Shown here: positions 24,182 to 33,489 of the stretch, one piece after another
Numbering within the stretch: position 1 is the first letter of the stretch
Layout: every line of letters starts with the position of its first letter
Assembly (NCBI RefSeq): GCF_000756815.1
Contig: NZ_CCVW01000001.1
Coordinates: forward strand, 1,540,001 to 1,604,000
Origin: Legionella massiliensis
Lineage (GTDB): Bacteria > Pseudomonadota > Gammaproteobacteria > Legionellales > Legionellaceae
DNA length: 64,000 bases
Direction of reading: 5' to 3'
Translations under genes and position numbers: made by a program
Notes under the pieces: generated by a model
What the model saw: only the letters and a program-made list of their open reading frames with translations
Database searches by the model: none
What the model was told of the DNA's origin: nothing

Positions 24182-26461
24182 TTATTGCGTCAAGGGATTA
24201 GGAACTAAGGAATAAGGATTCACAGATGCCCCAAAAATCACAGGCTCTTCCTCCTTTAAATCCGACAACAGGTTTTTATAAACGGTGGTTAAGTTTTCCT
24301 GCTGACAAAATCCTTCTCGTCTAAAGAGCCAGTCACAGGTCGGGCTCAGATCTGCACCGATCCTTGCTTCAATCACTGTTTTAAAAAGCGCCGGTCCATT
24401 TGCGCTGTTGGTCAGGCAGACTGCCGCTTGATTGGTTGCCAGGTTGATTGCTGCAAAATTTCGGCAAGTATTATTATCGCCCCAGTGAAAAGCGACCATA
24501 GAACCATCGGGGTTTTTCTGTAAGCCAATACCAAGCCCCCAACTCATTTGCTGCAAACTTGTCGTGGGGACTTGCTTCTTTATCGCCTTATCATCTTTGT
24601 CAGCAAGCTCAACTACCGGTTTAAACATCTGCTCTTTAATATAGGGATCGTTCACACAGGCTCTGAGAAATTTGCCGTAATCTTCGGCAGTGGTATACAA
24701 GGAGGCTCCTGGATGGATACCGAAAAAATGCTGATTGCTATCGACCTGGCCGGTTGCTGAATGGCCAACCGCCTGATTGTCTGAATTAGAAGGGGGAATA
24801 AAGCTACTATGGGTCATGCCCAACTTGGCAAATTCCTGCTGTGCCAAAATTTCCAGCGGAGGCCCTATGCGCTCCACAACTTCTCGCAAGAAGCGATAGG
24901 CTTCGCCAGAGTAATCAAATTTTTTACCGATGGGTGAAACAAAACAATAGCTTGCCGAATCATCAGGATTAAACTCATTTGGCAGTCCGCCCTGATGGGA
25001 CAAGATCATTCTAGGTGTTAGCTTTTTATAGTTGTTAGCAAATTCCGCATCTTCATAAACTTGCTCGGGTTTCGAAATAGCATCAAAGGGTGGGCCATAG
25101 TCGCCGAATTGCTCATAGAGTGGTTTGTCTAAGTCTAGCTCGCCACGTTCAGCCATTTTTAATACAAGGTAGGCAAAGACTGGTTTTGATAAGGACGCGG
25201 CTTCAAAGATTGTTTCTTTGTTTACCTCTTGCTCCGTTTCTTTATTACTCAGACCTGCTGTTTCTGTTGTTAATTCGCCTGTCGCTGATACTGTGGCTAT
25301 AGAAACGCCGGGGATCTTGGCTTGTTCTCTCATGAGCTCAAGTTGCAGAGGCTGAAAACGGCTAGGTTGAATACCATGAAAATTTGTTTTTCCTTCCAAC
25401 TCTGCAAGATTGCGGGCAAAGCCATAGGTTTGGAAAAAATAATTAAAGGCATGGCCTAAGTGAATATGGGGCGAAATCAGTTGTTCTGCCAGAATATGGC
25501 CATTGTGAGAGTTGGCGAAATAGACGAGGGCTGTTTTTCGATCTAAGTCCACTGCGACCCAGGCGCGCCATTGACTCATGTCTCCAGCGTGAAAGGCTTT
25601 TTTACCCTGCTCATCGATTTGCATCCCCAAGCCTAAACCCCAGGCCAGCTTGCTTTTATCCTCATCCTCTACCTTAAGATCAACAGGCCAGTCATCGGGC
25701 AAATAACTCTCTACCATGAATTTATTAGGTTCAAAAGCGTATTGCATTGCTGGATCAGAGATCCACTTCCAAATGAATTTGGCGTAATCGCTGGCCGTAG
25801 TCCGCAGGCTATTGGCGCCCTGTGCTGTAAGTTCAGGTTGTTGTTCAGGGGGTATAAAGGTGGAGTTGGTCATATCACAGGGGGTAAAGACATATTCCTT
25901 AGCTAGGGTTTCCAGTTTTGCACCAGTAAGGGCCTCCAGGGTTTCCTGTAGGAAGGCGATACCAGGGCCAGAATAACCATAGTGAGTTCCTGGCTTAAAT
26001 TGAAAGGGAATCAATCCCTTGCTGTCATCGTGGGTAATGGGTAAGCCCGTTGTATGGGCTAAGACCATTCTTGCGGTTAACTGACTTGCTTGCTCAGCAT
26101 CTTCGGCACGAAATTTCTTTAACAGCTCTGGAAAAACCTGACATAAAGGCGTGTCTAAATCAAAGCCCTGGCTAAATTGTCCTAGCCCTGCTTTTGCCTT
26201 ACCTGCTTTATTGCTTTCTATTAGCTTTAAAACCAAATAAGCGAATACCGGTTTGCTCAATGAAGCAGCGCCAAATTGCGTGTTCTCTTGGACCTCTTCG
26301 GAGCCCATAGTGCCTAGAAGCAAAGGAGCAGATAATTGTCCCTGCTCATTGATAGCGATGGCTGAAAGGCCAGGAATATCTGCTTCTCGCATGATGTTAG
26401 CAAGTTCAGCCTGTTTTTCTTCTGTAAGTAGTTTTGTTAGGTCTTTATCAGAGCTTGCCAT
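24182..26461 (-). CDS. Tandem-domain beta-lactamase-like serine hydrolase
   Basis: A 759-residue protein made of two copies of the class C beta-lactamase/esterase fold. Copy 1 (about residues 15-345) has S67-L-S-K70 in AASLSKPVFAYL, the Tyr motif Y163-S-G and a late FHAGD. Copy 2 (about 370-735) has S423-L-S-K426 in the same AASLSKPVFAYL block, FDYSGEAYRFL and FHWGD. Both catalytic Ser/Lys/Tyr sets are intact. Relatives hydrolyse esters, amides or peptidoglycan peptides. There is no signal peptide, so it acts in the cytoplasm or is secreted by another route; Dot/Icm export is possible. A weak promoter-like TATAAT lies about 45 bases upstream. Confidence 0.85.
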   Translation of the reverse strand: MASSDKDLTKLLTEEKQAELANIMREADIPGLSAIAINEQGQLSAPLLLGTMGSEEVQENTQFGAASLSKPVFAYLVLKLIESNKAGKAKAGLGQFSQGFDLDTPLCQVFPELLKKFRAEDAEQASQLTARMVLAHTTGLPITHDDSKGLIPFQFKPGTHYGYSGPGIAFLQETLEALTGAKLETLAKEYVFTPCDMTNSTFIPPEQQPELTAQGANSLRTTASDYAKFIWKWISDPAMQYAFEPNKFMVESYLPDDWPVDLKVEDEDKSKLAWGLGLGMQIDEQGKKAFHAGDMSQWRAWVAVDLDRKTALVYFANSHNGHILAEQLISPHIHLGHAFNYFFQTYGFARNLAELEGKTNFHGIQPSRFQPLQLELMREQAKIPGVSIATVSATGELTTETAGLSNKETEQEVNKETIFEAASLSKPVFAYLVLKMAERGELDLDKPLYEQFGDYGPPFDAISKPEQVYEDAEFANNYKKLTPRMILSHQGGLPNEFNPDDSASYCFVSPIGKKFDYSGEAYRFLREVVERIGPPLEILAQQEFAKLGMTHSSFIPPSNSDNQAVGHSATGQVDSNQHFFGIHPGASLYTTAEDYGKFLRACVNDPYIKEQMFKPVVELADKDDKAIKKQVPTTSLQQMSWGLGIGLQKNPDGSMVAFHWGDNNTCRNFAAINLATNQAAVCLTNSANGPALFKTVIEARIGADLSPTCDWLFRREGFCQQENLTTVYKNLLSDLKEEEPVIFGASVNPYSLVPNPLTQ

Positions 26462-26578
26462 AGGATCTCAGAGCTGGATTTTGGTTTCTTGATTATATTG
26501 CATCTCAATGAGTGGTTGGTTTCTAGGTAGGAAAGCTTACATTTATTTTTCAATAACGAAGTTGTTACCAGAAACCCC

Positions 26579-26647
26579 GAATTCCTGTGACTTGACCACG
26601 GGATCTGTACCATTGCTAGACCCCGCGGTCGCTGCCGCGTGGATTCG
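26579..26647. repeat. Degenerate GC-rich CCGCGGCTTGACC palindrome
   Basis: CCGAATTCCTGTGACTTGACC, then CGGGATCTG, then TAGACCCCGCGGTC and CGTGGATTCG: a decayed copy of the hairpin seen intact at 48,881. It fills the short gap between the serine hydrolase gene and the ABC transporter gene and carries no coding signal. Confidence 0.55.
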
Positions 26648-26651
26648 ATAG

Positions 26652-28424
26652 TTATTTCGCCGCATCAGGCAAAAAACCACCCACTTGAGCATCCCAGAGT
26701 GTTTTGTATAAACCACCTTGTTGCAGCAGCTCAGCATGAGAACCATCTTCGACAATATGTCCCTTATCAAAAACCAAAATTCGGTCCATATGCAGTAAGG
26801 TTGACAGGCGATGGGCAATAACCAGCGTGGTCTTGTCTTGCATTAGTTCCCATAAACTATCTTGGATTTGTTTCTCGGTAATGGAATCAAGTTGGGAGGT
26901 TGCTTCATCCAGAATTAAGATGGGTGCATTCTTTAAAATAGCGCGCGCAATGGCAATCCGTTGCCGTTGGCCACCGGAAAGTTTGACTCCTCGCTCGCCA
27001 ACTAAACTAGCGTAACCCTGCTCTAATTGGCTAATAAATTCATGGGCATGTGCTTTTTGCGCGGCGCTAATCACTTCCTCATCAGTTGCTTCTATTTTGC
27101 CGTAGCGAATATTGTCTTTTAGACTGCGATGAAAGAGGACAGGATCCTGGGGAATCATGGCGATTGCTGAGCGTAGGCTATCTTGGGTGATATCTCGCAG
27201 ATCCTGTTGGTCAATAAGGATTTGGCCATCAGCGACATCATAGAGTCGCAAAATGAGATTTACAAAGGTTGATTTACCGCTCCCCGAATAGCCAACCAAT
27301 CCTACTTTTTGGCCTGCGGCTATAGTGACAGACTTATCTTTAAACAGTGTTTCAGTGCCCTGGTATTGAAATTTAACCTTTACAAAATCAAGTTGCCCTC
27401 GGTTAACGAGCAATTCGCTTGCATCCTTTTTATCCTTGAGTTCATGCTGAATAATCAGGGATCTTAAACTTTGCTTGCATTTACCCTGAGCCTCGTTGAA
27501 CACATCGACTTGGTACATGGTGTACCACATCATATGGCCTAGCTCCATTGAGATTCCCAAGATCAGGGCAAAATCACCAATGCTAATAAGGCCTTTATTA
27601 TAGAGATGGATAAGTGAAAAGGCGGCAAAACCCATCATCAGAGCAATCATAGCACCCTGGGCACAGCAGAGTAATACGGTGTAGAGCTCCTTTCTCTGGA
27701 AGGCTTGTTGCACTTGAGTGAAAAAGAAATTCATGCGGCTTAGCTCATAGGTTTTGCGCGAAAAAATCCTGATATTGGCTTGGTTAGAAATGCTATCCAC
27801 TAATTGACCAGAAAGTTGTGATTCACTATTGGCATGTTCATCAGCCAAATGCACCAAACGTTTCGATAAGACAAGGCTGACACTAGCAAAGGCGATAAAC
27901 CAGAGGAATAAGATGTAAAAAAACAGGGCGTTGACATGATAAGCGGTGATAAACGATACGATGAGCAAAGAGCCACCGCGAATAAAATCAACGGAAACCC
28001 GATGCAAAATCGTCTCAATATTCTCAGCGAGGGTTGTCATTTGGTCAGCAATTCGTCCTGATAAATTATCCTGAAAATATTGATAAGACGAGCCCAGCAC
28101 ATAGTCAAAGGTTTGGCCAATAATTTGATTTTTTATAAGTGGCTCAAATTTATAATTTAGAAAACCAATAGAGCGCCAGGTTACATTGTCAAAAATGATA
28201 AAGTTCAAGACTAGCAAACCCGCTGTCCAATAAAGTTCAGACGTCTTGTCTGCAGGATTTGCGACCAGGGTATTGATCAGTGATTTAATCAACAGGCTAT
28301 TAAAAGGGCCCCAAAAGCCGGCAAAGATCGCTAGGATAATAAACAGGCTAACAGCTCGTTTATAGGGTTTTAAGAAATGCCAAATGAAAGACCCTAAGTT
28401 GTTAGGTAAAAAGGTTGTATTCAT
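26652..28424 (-). CDS. ABC exporter, fused membrane and ATPase domains
   Basis: A 590-residue half-transporter. Six membrane helices fill residues 1-310 (for example AVSLFIILAIFAGFWGPFNSLL), followed by an ATPase with Walker A GYSGSGKST, Q-loop MIPQDPVLF, signature LSGGQRQRIAIARAIL, Walker B PILILDEATSQLD and the switch His in VIAHRLSTL. It works as a homodimer. The layout matches the MsbA/lipid-exporter and multidrug group, but the substrate is unknown. It stands alone, next to repeats on both sides. Confidence 0.92.
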   Translation of the reverse strand: MNTTFLPNNLGSFIWHFLKPYKRAVSLFIILAIFAGFWGPFNSLLIKSLINTLVANPADKTSELYWTAGLLVLNFIIFDNVTWRSIGFLNYKFEPLIKNQIIGQTFDYVLGSSYQYFQDNLSGRIADQMTTLAENIETILHRVSVDFIRGGSLLIVSFITAYHVNALFFYILFLWFIAFASVSLVLSKRLVHLADEHANSESQLSGQLVDSISNQANIRIFSRKTYELSRMNFFFTQVQQAFQRKELYTVLLCCAQGAMIALMMGFAAFSLIHLYNKGLISIGDFALILGISMELGHMMWYTMYQVDVFNEAQGKCKQSLRSLIIQHELKDKKDASELLVNRGQLDFVKVKFQYQGTETLFKDKSVTIAAGQKVGLVGYSGSGKSTFVNLILRLYDVADGQILIDQQDLRDITQDSLRSAIAMIPQDPVLFHRSLKDNIRYGKIEATDEEVISAAQKAHAHEFISQLEQGYASLVGERGVKLSGGQRQRIAIARAILKNAPILILDEATSQLDSITEKQIQDSLWELMQDKTTLVIAHRLSTLLHMDRILVFDKGHIVEDGSHAELLQQGGLYKTLWDAQVGGFLPDAAK

Positions 28425-28504
28425 AGTTGTACCTTGAATAAGCTAAAGCTGCTGTTATTGTTTCCGCTTAGGTACCGCGTTTTATGCGCGGTCGTAGGTC
28501 TAAA

Positions 28505-28796
28505 TCAACGGCAAATTTCTTCATATAGGTCACGCCATGTCGGATTGAGCTCCTCAATCAAATTTAACTTCCATTGTCTGCACCAATTTTTGAATCGTTT
28601 CTCACGGCATGCGGCCTCTACATAGGTTTCATGCAATTCATAATAGACCAAATTATGTACATTATACTTGGCTGTAAATCCCTGAATTAAGTTATTTTTA
28701 TGTTCCCAGACTCGTTTGATTAAATCAGATGACGAGCCAACATATTAAGGTGCCGTTGCGTTCGCTTGCCATAATATAGACATAAAATGATTGCAT
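28505..28796 (-). pseudogene. Second GIY-YIG endonuclease-like gene with frameshift
   Basis: Minus-strand remnants read FYVYIMASERNGTL, then after one extra A (around 28,746), YVGSSSDLIKRVWEHKNN, GFTAKYNVHNLVYYELHE and CREKRFKNWCRQWKLNLIEELNPTW. The order and motifs equal those of the broken copy at 22,771, but the two differ at many positions, so they are separate old acquisitions. The shift again falls in the catalytic GTLYxG strand. The flanking DNA, up to 29,095, holds only repeats. Confidence 0.8.
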
Positions 28797-28870
28797 TTCT
28801 TTTCCTTTTTAGAGCATTGGACTCAATGAGATAATACCATTTAAGAAATAGAGATTACATCCATACCCTC

Positions 28871-28985
28871 CGCCTACGTACCGCGCTTTATGCGCGGTAT
28901 CCAGGGGATCTTGCTTTAGGAAATAAACTCGTTTTGTACACTAGCCTCTGCCTGGATACCGCGCATAAAGCGCGGTACGTAGGCG
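28871..28985. repeat. Perfect 35-bp inverted repeat
   Basis: Arms of 35 bases, CGCCTACGTACCGCGCTTTA and onward, match perfectly and flank a 45-base loop. Each arm is itself a small palindrome, TACCGCGCTTTATGCGCGGTA. A single diverged arm (GGTACCGCGTTTTATGCGCGG) lies at 28,470 on the other side of the GIY-YIG pseudogene. No ORF or promoter is visible in it. Confidence 0.85.
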
Positions 28986-29095
28986 TTTTTTCTTAGATGG
29001 TTGTACTCAATGCGCTCTGTCTATAATGCTGGATGCTTACTCGGCTGATGCTCTAAGTCTGCATCCAAGCTACATTTTATTCATGCAACAATGCG

Positions 29096-30001
29096 CTAAA
29101 CTCTATAAAATCTTTTCGCACTATTAGCAAAAAGATCTTGCTGTTCTTGTATTGATAAGTCAGCCACTATTGCAAGATAGGCTTCGTATAAGGCTGAAAC
29201 CCCTTTAGAGAGTTTGCTAATGGGTAGGTGGCTACCAAACATACAGCGTGAGGCGCCAAAGCGTTCAATAGTGGCTTTTATCCAGGGAGTGATTTGCTCT
29301 AAGGACCATTGCAGGCCAAAAATACATTCGATGGCTGTTATCTTGACAAATACATTCGGGCATTGGCTTAAATCCTGTACCTCTTTTTTCCATTTTTCAA
29401 AGCCAGAAGGGCTTTGATCAATTGGCCAGCCTAGACAGTGTAAAGCAAAATTGATTGTGGGGAATTTTTCCGCATAGTGCCTTACTAAGGGTATCTCCTG
29501 AGAATAAATTTCAAACTCAAAGCTATAAGGGTAGTCCTTAAGAATAGTAAAGGATTCTTCCACCATAGGTTCTTTAAGAGTATCTCCTCTCTCGGTATAA
29601 CAATGTTGTGGATTGTTAGGATCCCAGAGCAAATGGTCACGCACAGCACGGACTATGGGGATTTCCAGGTATTCATCGAGTCGTTTTGCTAGGTTCTTAT
29701 CGAGAAGACTAATGTTTGCAATCGCTGCTGAGGGATAATTGGTTTGCCTTGCCAGTTCCTGGGCAAATTGCATTTCTTTAAGGGGATCGGTAGAGACCAA
29801 TTCAGCCATAACTAAATGCTCAATTTCAAAGCCTTGCATATCCTGCAAATAATCAGCAGGAAGGTAAGATTCGCCTAAACGATGGTGATAATTTTTTCCC
29901 CAAAGTAAGGCGAGCTTTTCATCATAATTTGCTAGGAAGGGGTGATTATTTATTTTTCTATCATAGAAATGAAAATGGGAGTCTACAATTTTTATCGTCA
30001 T
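29096..30001 (-). CDS. Amidohydrolase 2 family (TIM-barrel metal hydrolase)
   Basis: A 301-residue protein. It begins IVDSHFHFYDRK, the HxH metal motif of the amidohydrolase-2 family, and continues with INFALHCLGWPIDQSPSGF (metal/substrate His), FVKITAIECIFG, and CMFGSHLPISKLS near the C-terminus. The usual last motif is FGSDxP, so the metal Asp appears changed to His (GSH). Relatives are lactonases and decarboxylases such as fucono- or pyrone lactonases. It ends the transcript that starts with the LysR gene 25 bases upstream, so that regulator probably controls it. Confidence 0.82.
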   Translation of the reverse strand: MTIKIVDSHFHFYDRKINNHPFLANYDEKLALLWGKNYHHRLGESYLPADYLQDMQGFEIEHLVMAELVSTDPLKEMQFAQELARQTNYPSAAIANISLLDKNLAKRLDEYLEIPIVRAVRDHLLWDPNNPQHCYTERGDTLKEPMVEESFTILKDYPYSFEFEIYSQEIPLVRHYAEKFPTINFALHCLGWPIDQSPSGFEKWKKEVQDLSQCPNVFVKITAIECIFGLQWSLEQITPWIKATIERFGASRCMFGSHLPISKLSKGVSALYEAYLAIVADLSIQEQQDLFANSAKRFYRV

Positions 30002-30026
30002 TTATTTTCCCCTTTAATTCAGTAAA

Positions 30027-30926
30027 TCAGAACAGCTTACAAAAGCTATCTTTTTTGAGCCAATCCCCTAAACAACCGATAAAGTCTTTAATAGTGCGTT
30101 CATCTTCTCGCTTTTTAAGATAAGCCCAATGAAAATTCATGATCATATCGACCCCGGCGACATTTATAATTTTCAAAGGGTCTCCACACAGTCTTTCTTG
30201 CATAAAACTCCAGCCTATTCCGTAAGATACTAAGGACTTAATAGCATCGATAGTACTCACCCCCATACCCAGTTTAAGTGGCACATTCTGTTCATGAAAT
30301 AAATCATCAACGACATCTCGAAGATAGACTCCACCTTCGGTCAGGATGGCAGGATATTGAGCGAGCTCAGAAAGCTCTATAGTATGCCTTGCCCTGCTCA
30401 ACGGGTGGACTTTAGCAGCAACTGCTTTTAATTTTTCCTGCCACATTGGGGCGCTCAACAATATATTAGGTAGTGTTTTTTGCACAGGGCAAAGCGCTAA
30501 ATCAATTAGACCGTAATTAAGATAATCGGCCATATCTTTTTCACTCATTGTCCTTAGGTGAATTTTCAATGTGGGGCGGGATTCTTGTAGGTGATAGATA
30601 AAAGCAGGTAAGACATAATGTGAAACATAAATAGAGGCACCAATAGTCAGGCTTTGTTGTGATTCAGAATTTTCTTCCTTGATGGAATGTATTAACCCAT
30701 GATGAGAGGCAACAATTTGTCGCGCATAAGGAACAAGATTTTTTCCTGCCGGCGTTAAGGTAATGCGTGAACCCTGCATAATAAATAAACGGGCTTTAAC
30801 CTCATTTTCTAATTTCTGAATCCGCTTGCTTATTGATGATTGGGTAACATGGAGTGCCTTAGCCGCTAAGGTAATTGAGTGGTATTCAATAACCGCTAGA
30901 AAACTTTTTAAATCGGAAATGTTCAT
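30027..30926 (-). CDS. LysR-type transcriptional regulator
   Basis: A 299-residue regulator. The N-terminal winged helix-turn-helix is MNISDLKSFLAVIEYHSITLAAKALHVTQSSISKRIQKLE; the rest is the two-lobed effector domain (SLTIGASIYVSHYVLPAF, SYGIGWSFMQERL). I chose the ATG where LysR proteins normally begin; 13 more codons are open upstream. It faces the CapA-like gene across about 110 bases and lies just before the amidohydrolase gene on its own strand. Confidence 0.92.
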   Translation of the reverse strand: MNISDLKSFLAVIEYHSITLAAKALHVTQSSISKRIQKLENEVKARLFIMQGSRITLTPAGKNLVPYARQIVASHHGLIHSIKEENSESQQSLTIGASIYVSHYVLPAFIYHLQESRPTLKIHLRTMSEKDMADYLNYGLIDLALCPVQKTLPNILLSAPMWQEKLKAVAAKVHPLSRARHTIELSELAQYPAILTEGGVYLRDVVDDLFHEQNVPLKLGMGVSTIDAIKSLVSYGIGWSFMQERLCGDPLKIINVAGVDMIMNFHWAYLKKREDERTIKDFIGCLGDWLKKDSFCKLF

Positions 30927-31039
30927 TATTACAACCTTAGCTTGTTTTGTGTTGAGATGTTCCAACTAAAATAACTTCTCTAAGATATACTTATATTAGG
31001 CTATTTCAAAATGAATTAACCATTTTGTCCGAGGAAATG

Positions 31040-32023
31040 ATGCAAGTTGTAACAAGCGTTCTGCTCGGTGGTGATGTAATGTTGGGGCGCTTGGTTAAAA
31101 AGGCGATTTTAAAATGCGGAGTTGATTATCCAATGGGTGATCTGTCTCCTTTACTGTGGCAGGCTGATTGTGTGTTGGTCAATTTGGAATGCGCGATAAC
31201 TCGCAATCAAGCAATTTGGCCAGGCTCTGCTAAGGCCTTTTATTTTGGGGCTCCGCCTGAGGCGGCTATAAGCCTTGCAAATGCTAATGTAAAAATGGTT
31301 AGTCTAGCGAATAATCATATCCTTGATTATGACGTGCAAGGTTTGATTGATACTCTAATCTATCTCAAGAAAGAGCATATCGCCTATGCTGGGGCAGGGC
31401 TGAATAAGGAAGAGGCTTACTCACCCGGCTATCTAACTCTAAAAAAACAAAAAATTGCTATGGTTTCCTTCTGCGATCACCAAGACGACTTTGCTGCTAA
31501 TTCTCAGTCGCCAGGCATGGCTTACTTAGAACTGAGTGATGAAAAAAAAGCCATTAGGCAATTGGAGCAAAGTTTAAAGGCAATGGATAGTGATACTGAT
31601 TGGCCAATTTTATCGCTGCATTGGGGGCCAAATAAGGTGTTTCGGCCGTCTTCACATTTTATTCATATAGCCCATTTGGCAATCGATATGGGTTACAGAT
31701 TACTTTTTGGTCATAGCGCGCATGTCTTTCAAGGCATTGAAATCTATAGAAATTGTCCAATTATTTATGCATCAGGTGATCTGGTTGATGATTATTATGT
31801 CGAGCCAGGATTAGACAATGATCATCAATTACTTTTCGAACTGAGAATTTCAGGGAACAGGATAGAGGAACTCAGGCTTCATCCCATTTTTATAGAATAC
31901 TGTCGCAGCCTCCCTGCAAATCCAGAGCAGTTCACATACATTGCTGCACGAACGGAAAAATTATGTGGTGAGTTTGGGGTTGCTGTTGAGCAAAGAGGGC
32001 GTGAGCTTGTGATCTCCTTGTAA
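31040..32023 (+). CDS. CapA-like metallophosphatase
   Basis: A 327-residue protein of the PGA_cap/CapA family (calcineurin-like fold). Motifs are LLGGDVMLGR, VLVNLECAIT, MVSLANNHILDYD, LSLHWGPNKVF and LLFGHSAHVFQGIEIY, which carry the expected metal ligands. CapA proteins are tied to poly-gamma-glutamate capsule in Bacillus, but many relatives occur without capBC, as here. No signal peptide is seen. The start is one of two adjacent ATGs after GAGGAA; a TTG 15 bases earlier is less likely. It converges on the ACP-oxoamine synthase gene. Confidence 0.85.
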   Translation: MQVVTSVLLGGDVMLGRLVKKAILKCGVDYPMGDLSPLLWQADCVLVNLECAITRNQAIWPGSAKAFYFGAPPEAAISLANANVKMVSLANNHILDYDVQGLIDTLIYLKKEHIAYAGAGLNKEEAYSPGYLTLKKQKIAMVSFCDHQDDFAANSQSPGMAYLELSDEKKAIRQLEQSLKAMDSDTDWPILSLHWGPNKVFRPSSHFIHIAHLAIDMGYRLLFGHSAHVFQGIEIYRNCPIIYASGDLVDDYYVEPGLDNDHQLLFELRISGNRIEELRLHPIFIEYCRSLPANPEQFTYIAARTEKLCGEFGVAVEQRGRELVISL

Positions 32024-32030
32024 TTTGTGT

Positions 32031-33482
32031 TTAGGCAAGCACTAAAATGGACGCTAAAGCTTTTACTAAAAAATCAATATCCTTGTAGGTATGTGCATGA
32101 TTAATAAAGACTCTTAAGCGAGATTGATTGGCTGCGATTACCGGCGGTATTATGGCTTGTAGGTAAATATTTTTTTTACGCAGTTCCTTGCAGATATGAA
32201 TGGTCATTTCCTCATCCCCAATAATAATAGGGATAATAGGAGAGCCTAGGTTTGATTTAACCTCAATAGCCTGTTCATTTAACTGTTGTATGAGGTAATT
32301 CGATAAATCTCGCAGCTGCTGAACTCTATCGGGATTTTGCTGTAGTTTTTCAAAAGAAGCTAAGGCTGCGGCAGTATCTGCGGGAGACAAACCACAACTG
32401 AATACAGAACCAGGAGAAGTGTATTTTAGGTAATTTATAAGTTGATGGTTGCCGGCAATATAACCTCCACAAGAAGCCATAGCCTTACTTAGGGTCCCCA
32501 TCCATAAATCAACATCAGATCGATTAATTGAATAATGTTCTCCGATTCCTGCTCCTTTTTGACCTAATACGCCCAAAGAGTGGGCTTCATCAACATATAA
32601 AAAGAAGGGAAACTCATTTTTTAAGGCAACATATTTATCCAAGGGAGCAATATCGCCATCCATGCTAAAAATGCCCTCAGTCACAACCAGAGTTTTGTTA
32701 AATTGATGGCAAAAATCAGATAGTAAGTTACGCAAAGAATCTACATTATTATGGTTGAAAAATTTTAATTGAGCTCCAGAAAGTTGCGCGCCTTGAATTA
32801 AACTATTGTGGCTCAATTCATCTAATAAAATGAGGTCATCAGCTTGCATTAAATGGCCAATAGTTGTGACGTTAGTAGCATGGCCTGAATTAAAAATCAG
32901 GGCACTCTCTACATTTAAAAATCTAGCAATTGCCTGTTCCAGTTCGCGGTGTATTGTTTTTTGACCACCAGCTACGCGGCTGGCTGAAGCGGAGGTGCCA
33001 TAGGTTTTTAGTGCCTTAATGGATGCATTGATAATGTCATTATCGTGAGCGAAACCAAGATAATTATATGAAGAAAAATTAAGCTGGCTTTGCCCTTCAA
33101 TTTGTATGACAGAGGCAGGTAAACCATCACTTTCGCAAAAATAAAGATTCAAATCAGCCAATAAGGCAATTTGCTCTTCGACTGGTGGAACCAGAGGTTC
33201 TATCTCATATTGGGAATTTATCGCCAATCCAGGGAGTGATTTTTTGTTCAGAGTCTCATCGATAAATACTACGATTTCCTTAATGTTTCTAAGATTAATT
33301 AGTGTAGAAAAATCAATATTTATCTGTAACTTTCTTGTGAGCTCTCCGGCTAAAGTAATGGCATGAATTGAATTTAAACCATAGTGCACTAGATGAGTAG
33401 TTGGATTAATATCACGAGCATTTACTAGTAGTTCTTTAGCAACAATATCGGTTACCAAAAGATGAAGTTCAGTGTTATCCAT
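32031..33482 (-). CDS. Acyl carrier protein fused to alpha-oxoamine synthase (serine palmitoyltransferase/BioF type)
   Basis: A 483-residue fusion. Residues 1-80 are a carrier domain with the phosphopantetheine serine S38 in HYGLNSIHAITL. Residues about 110-480 form a fold-type I PLP alpha-oxoamine synthase: NFSSYNYLGFAHD, GTSASASRVAGGQ, FNSGHATNVTTI, the PLP-binding DEAH (D298-H301) and the Schiff-base lysine K333 in TLSKAMASCGGYIAG. This family condenses an acyl thioester with serine, glycine or alanine. Fusion to ACP implies that the acyl group is presented in cis, loaded by the ligase encoded just upstream (seven-base gap). With the reductase and N-acyltransferase on the facing strand, a sphingoid-base synthase is the best reading; an alkyl amino-ketone product is the alternative. 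Confidence 0.88.
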   Translation of the reverse strand: MDNTELHLLVTDIVAKELLVNARDINPTTHLVHYGLNSIHAITLAGELTRKLQINIDFSTLINLRNIKEIVVFIDETLNKKSLPGLAINSQYEIEPLVPPVEEQIALLADLNLYFCESDGLPASVIQIEGQSQLNFSSYNYLGFAHDNDIINASIKALKTYGTSASASRVAGGQKTIHRELEQAIARFLNVESALIFNSGHATNVTTIGHLMQADDLILLDELSHNSLIQGAQLSGAQLKFFNHNNVDSLRNLLSDFCHQFNKTLVVTEGIFSMDGDIAPLDKYVALKNEFPFFLYVDEAHSLGVLGQKGAGIGEHYSINRSDVDLWMGTLSKAMASCGGYIAGNHQLINYLKYTSPGSVFSCGLSPADTAAALASFEKLQQNPDRVQQLRDLSNYLIQQLNEQAIEVKSNLGSPIIPIIIGDEEMTIHICKELRKKNIYLQAIIPPVIAANQSRLRVFINHAHTYKDIDFLVKALASILVLA

Positions 33483-33489
33483 ATCGTAT

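Noticed and set aside
32031-33482. LqsA/CqsA-type autoinducer synthase as first reading of the oxoamine synthase
   Set aside because: The fused carrier domain, the adjacent acyl-AMP ligase and the ceramide-synthase-like gene do not fit an lqs locus, and no Lqs sensor or response regulator is nearby.
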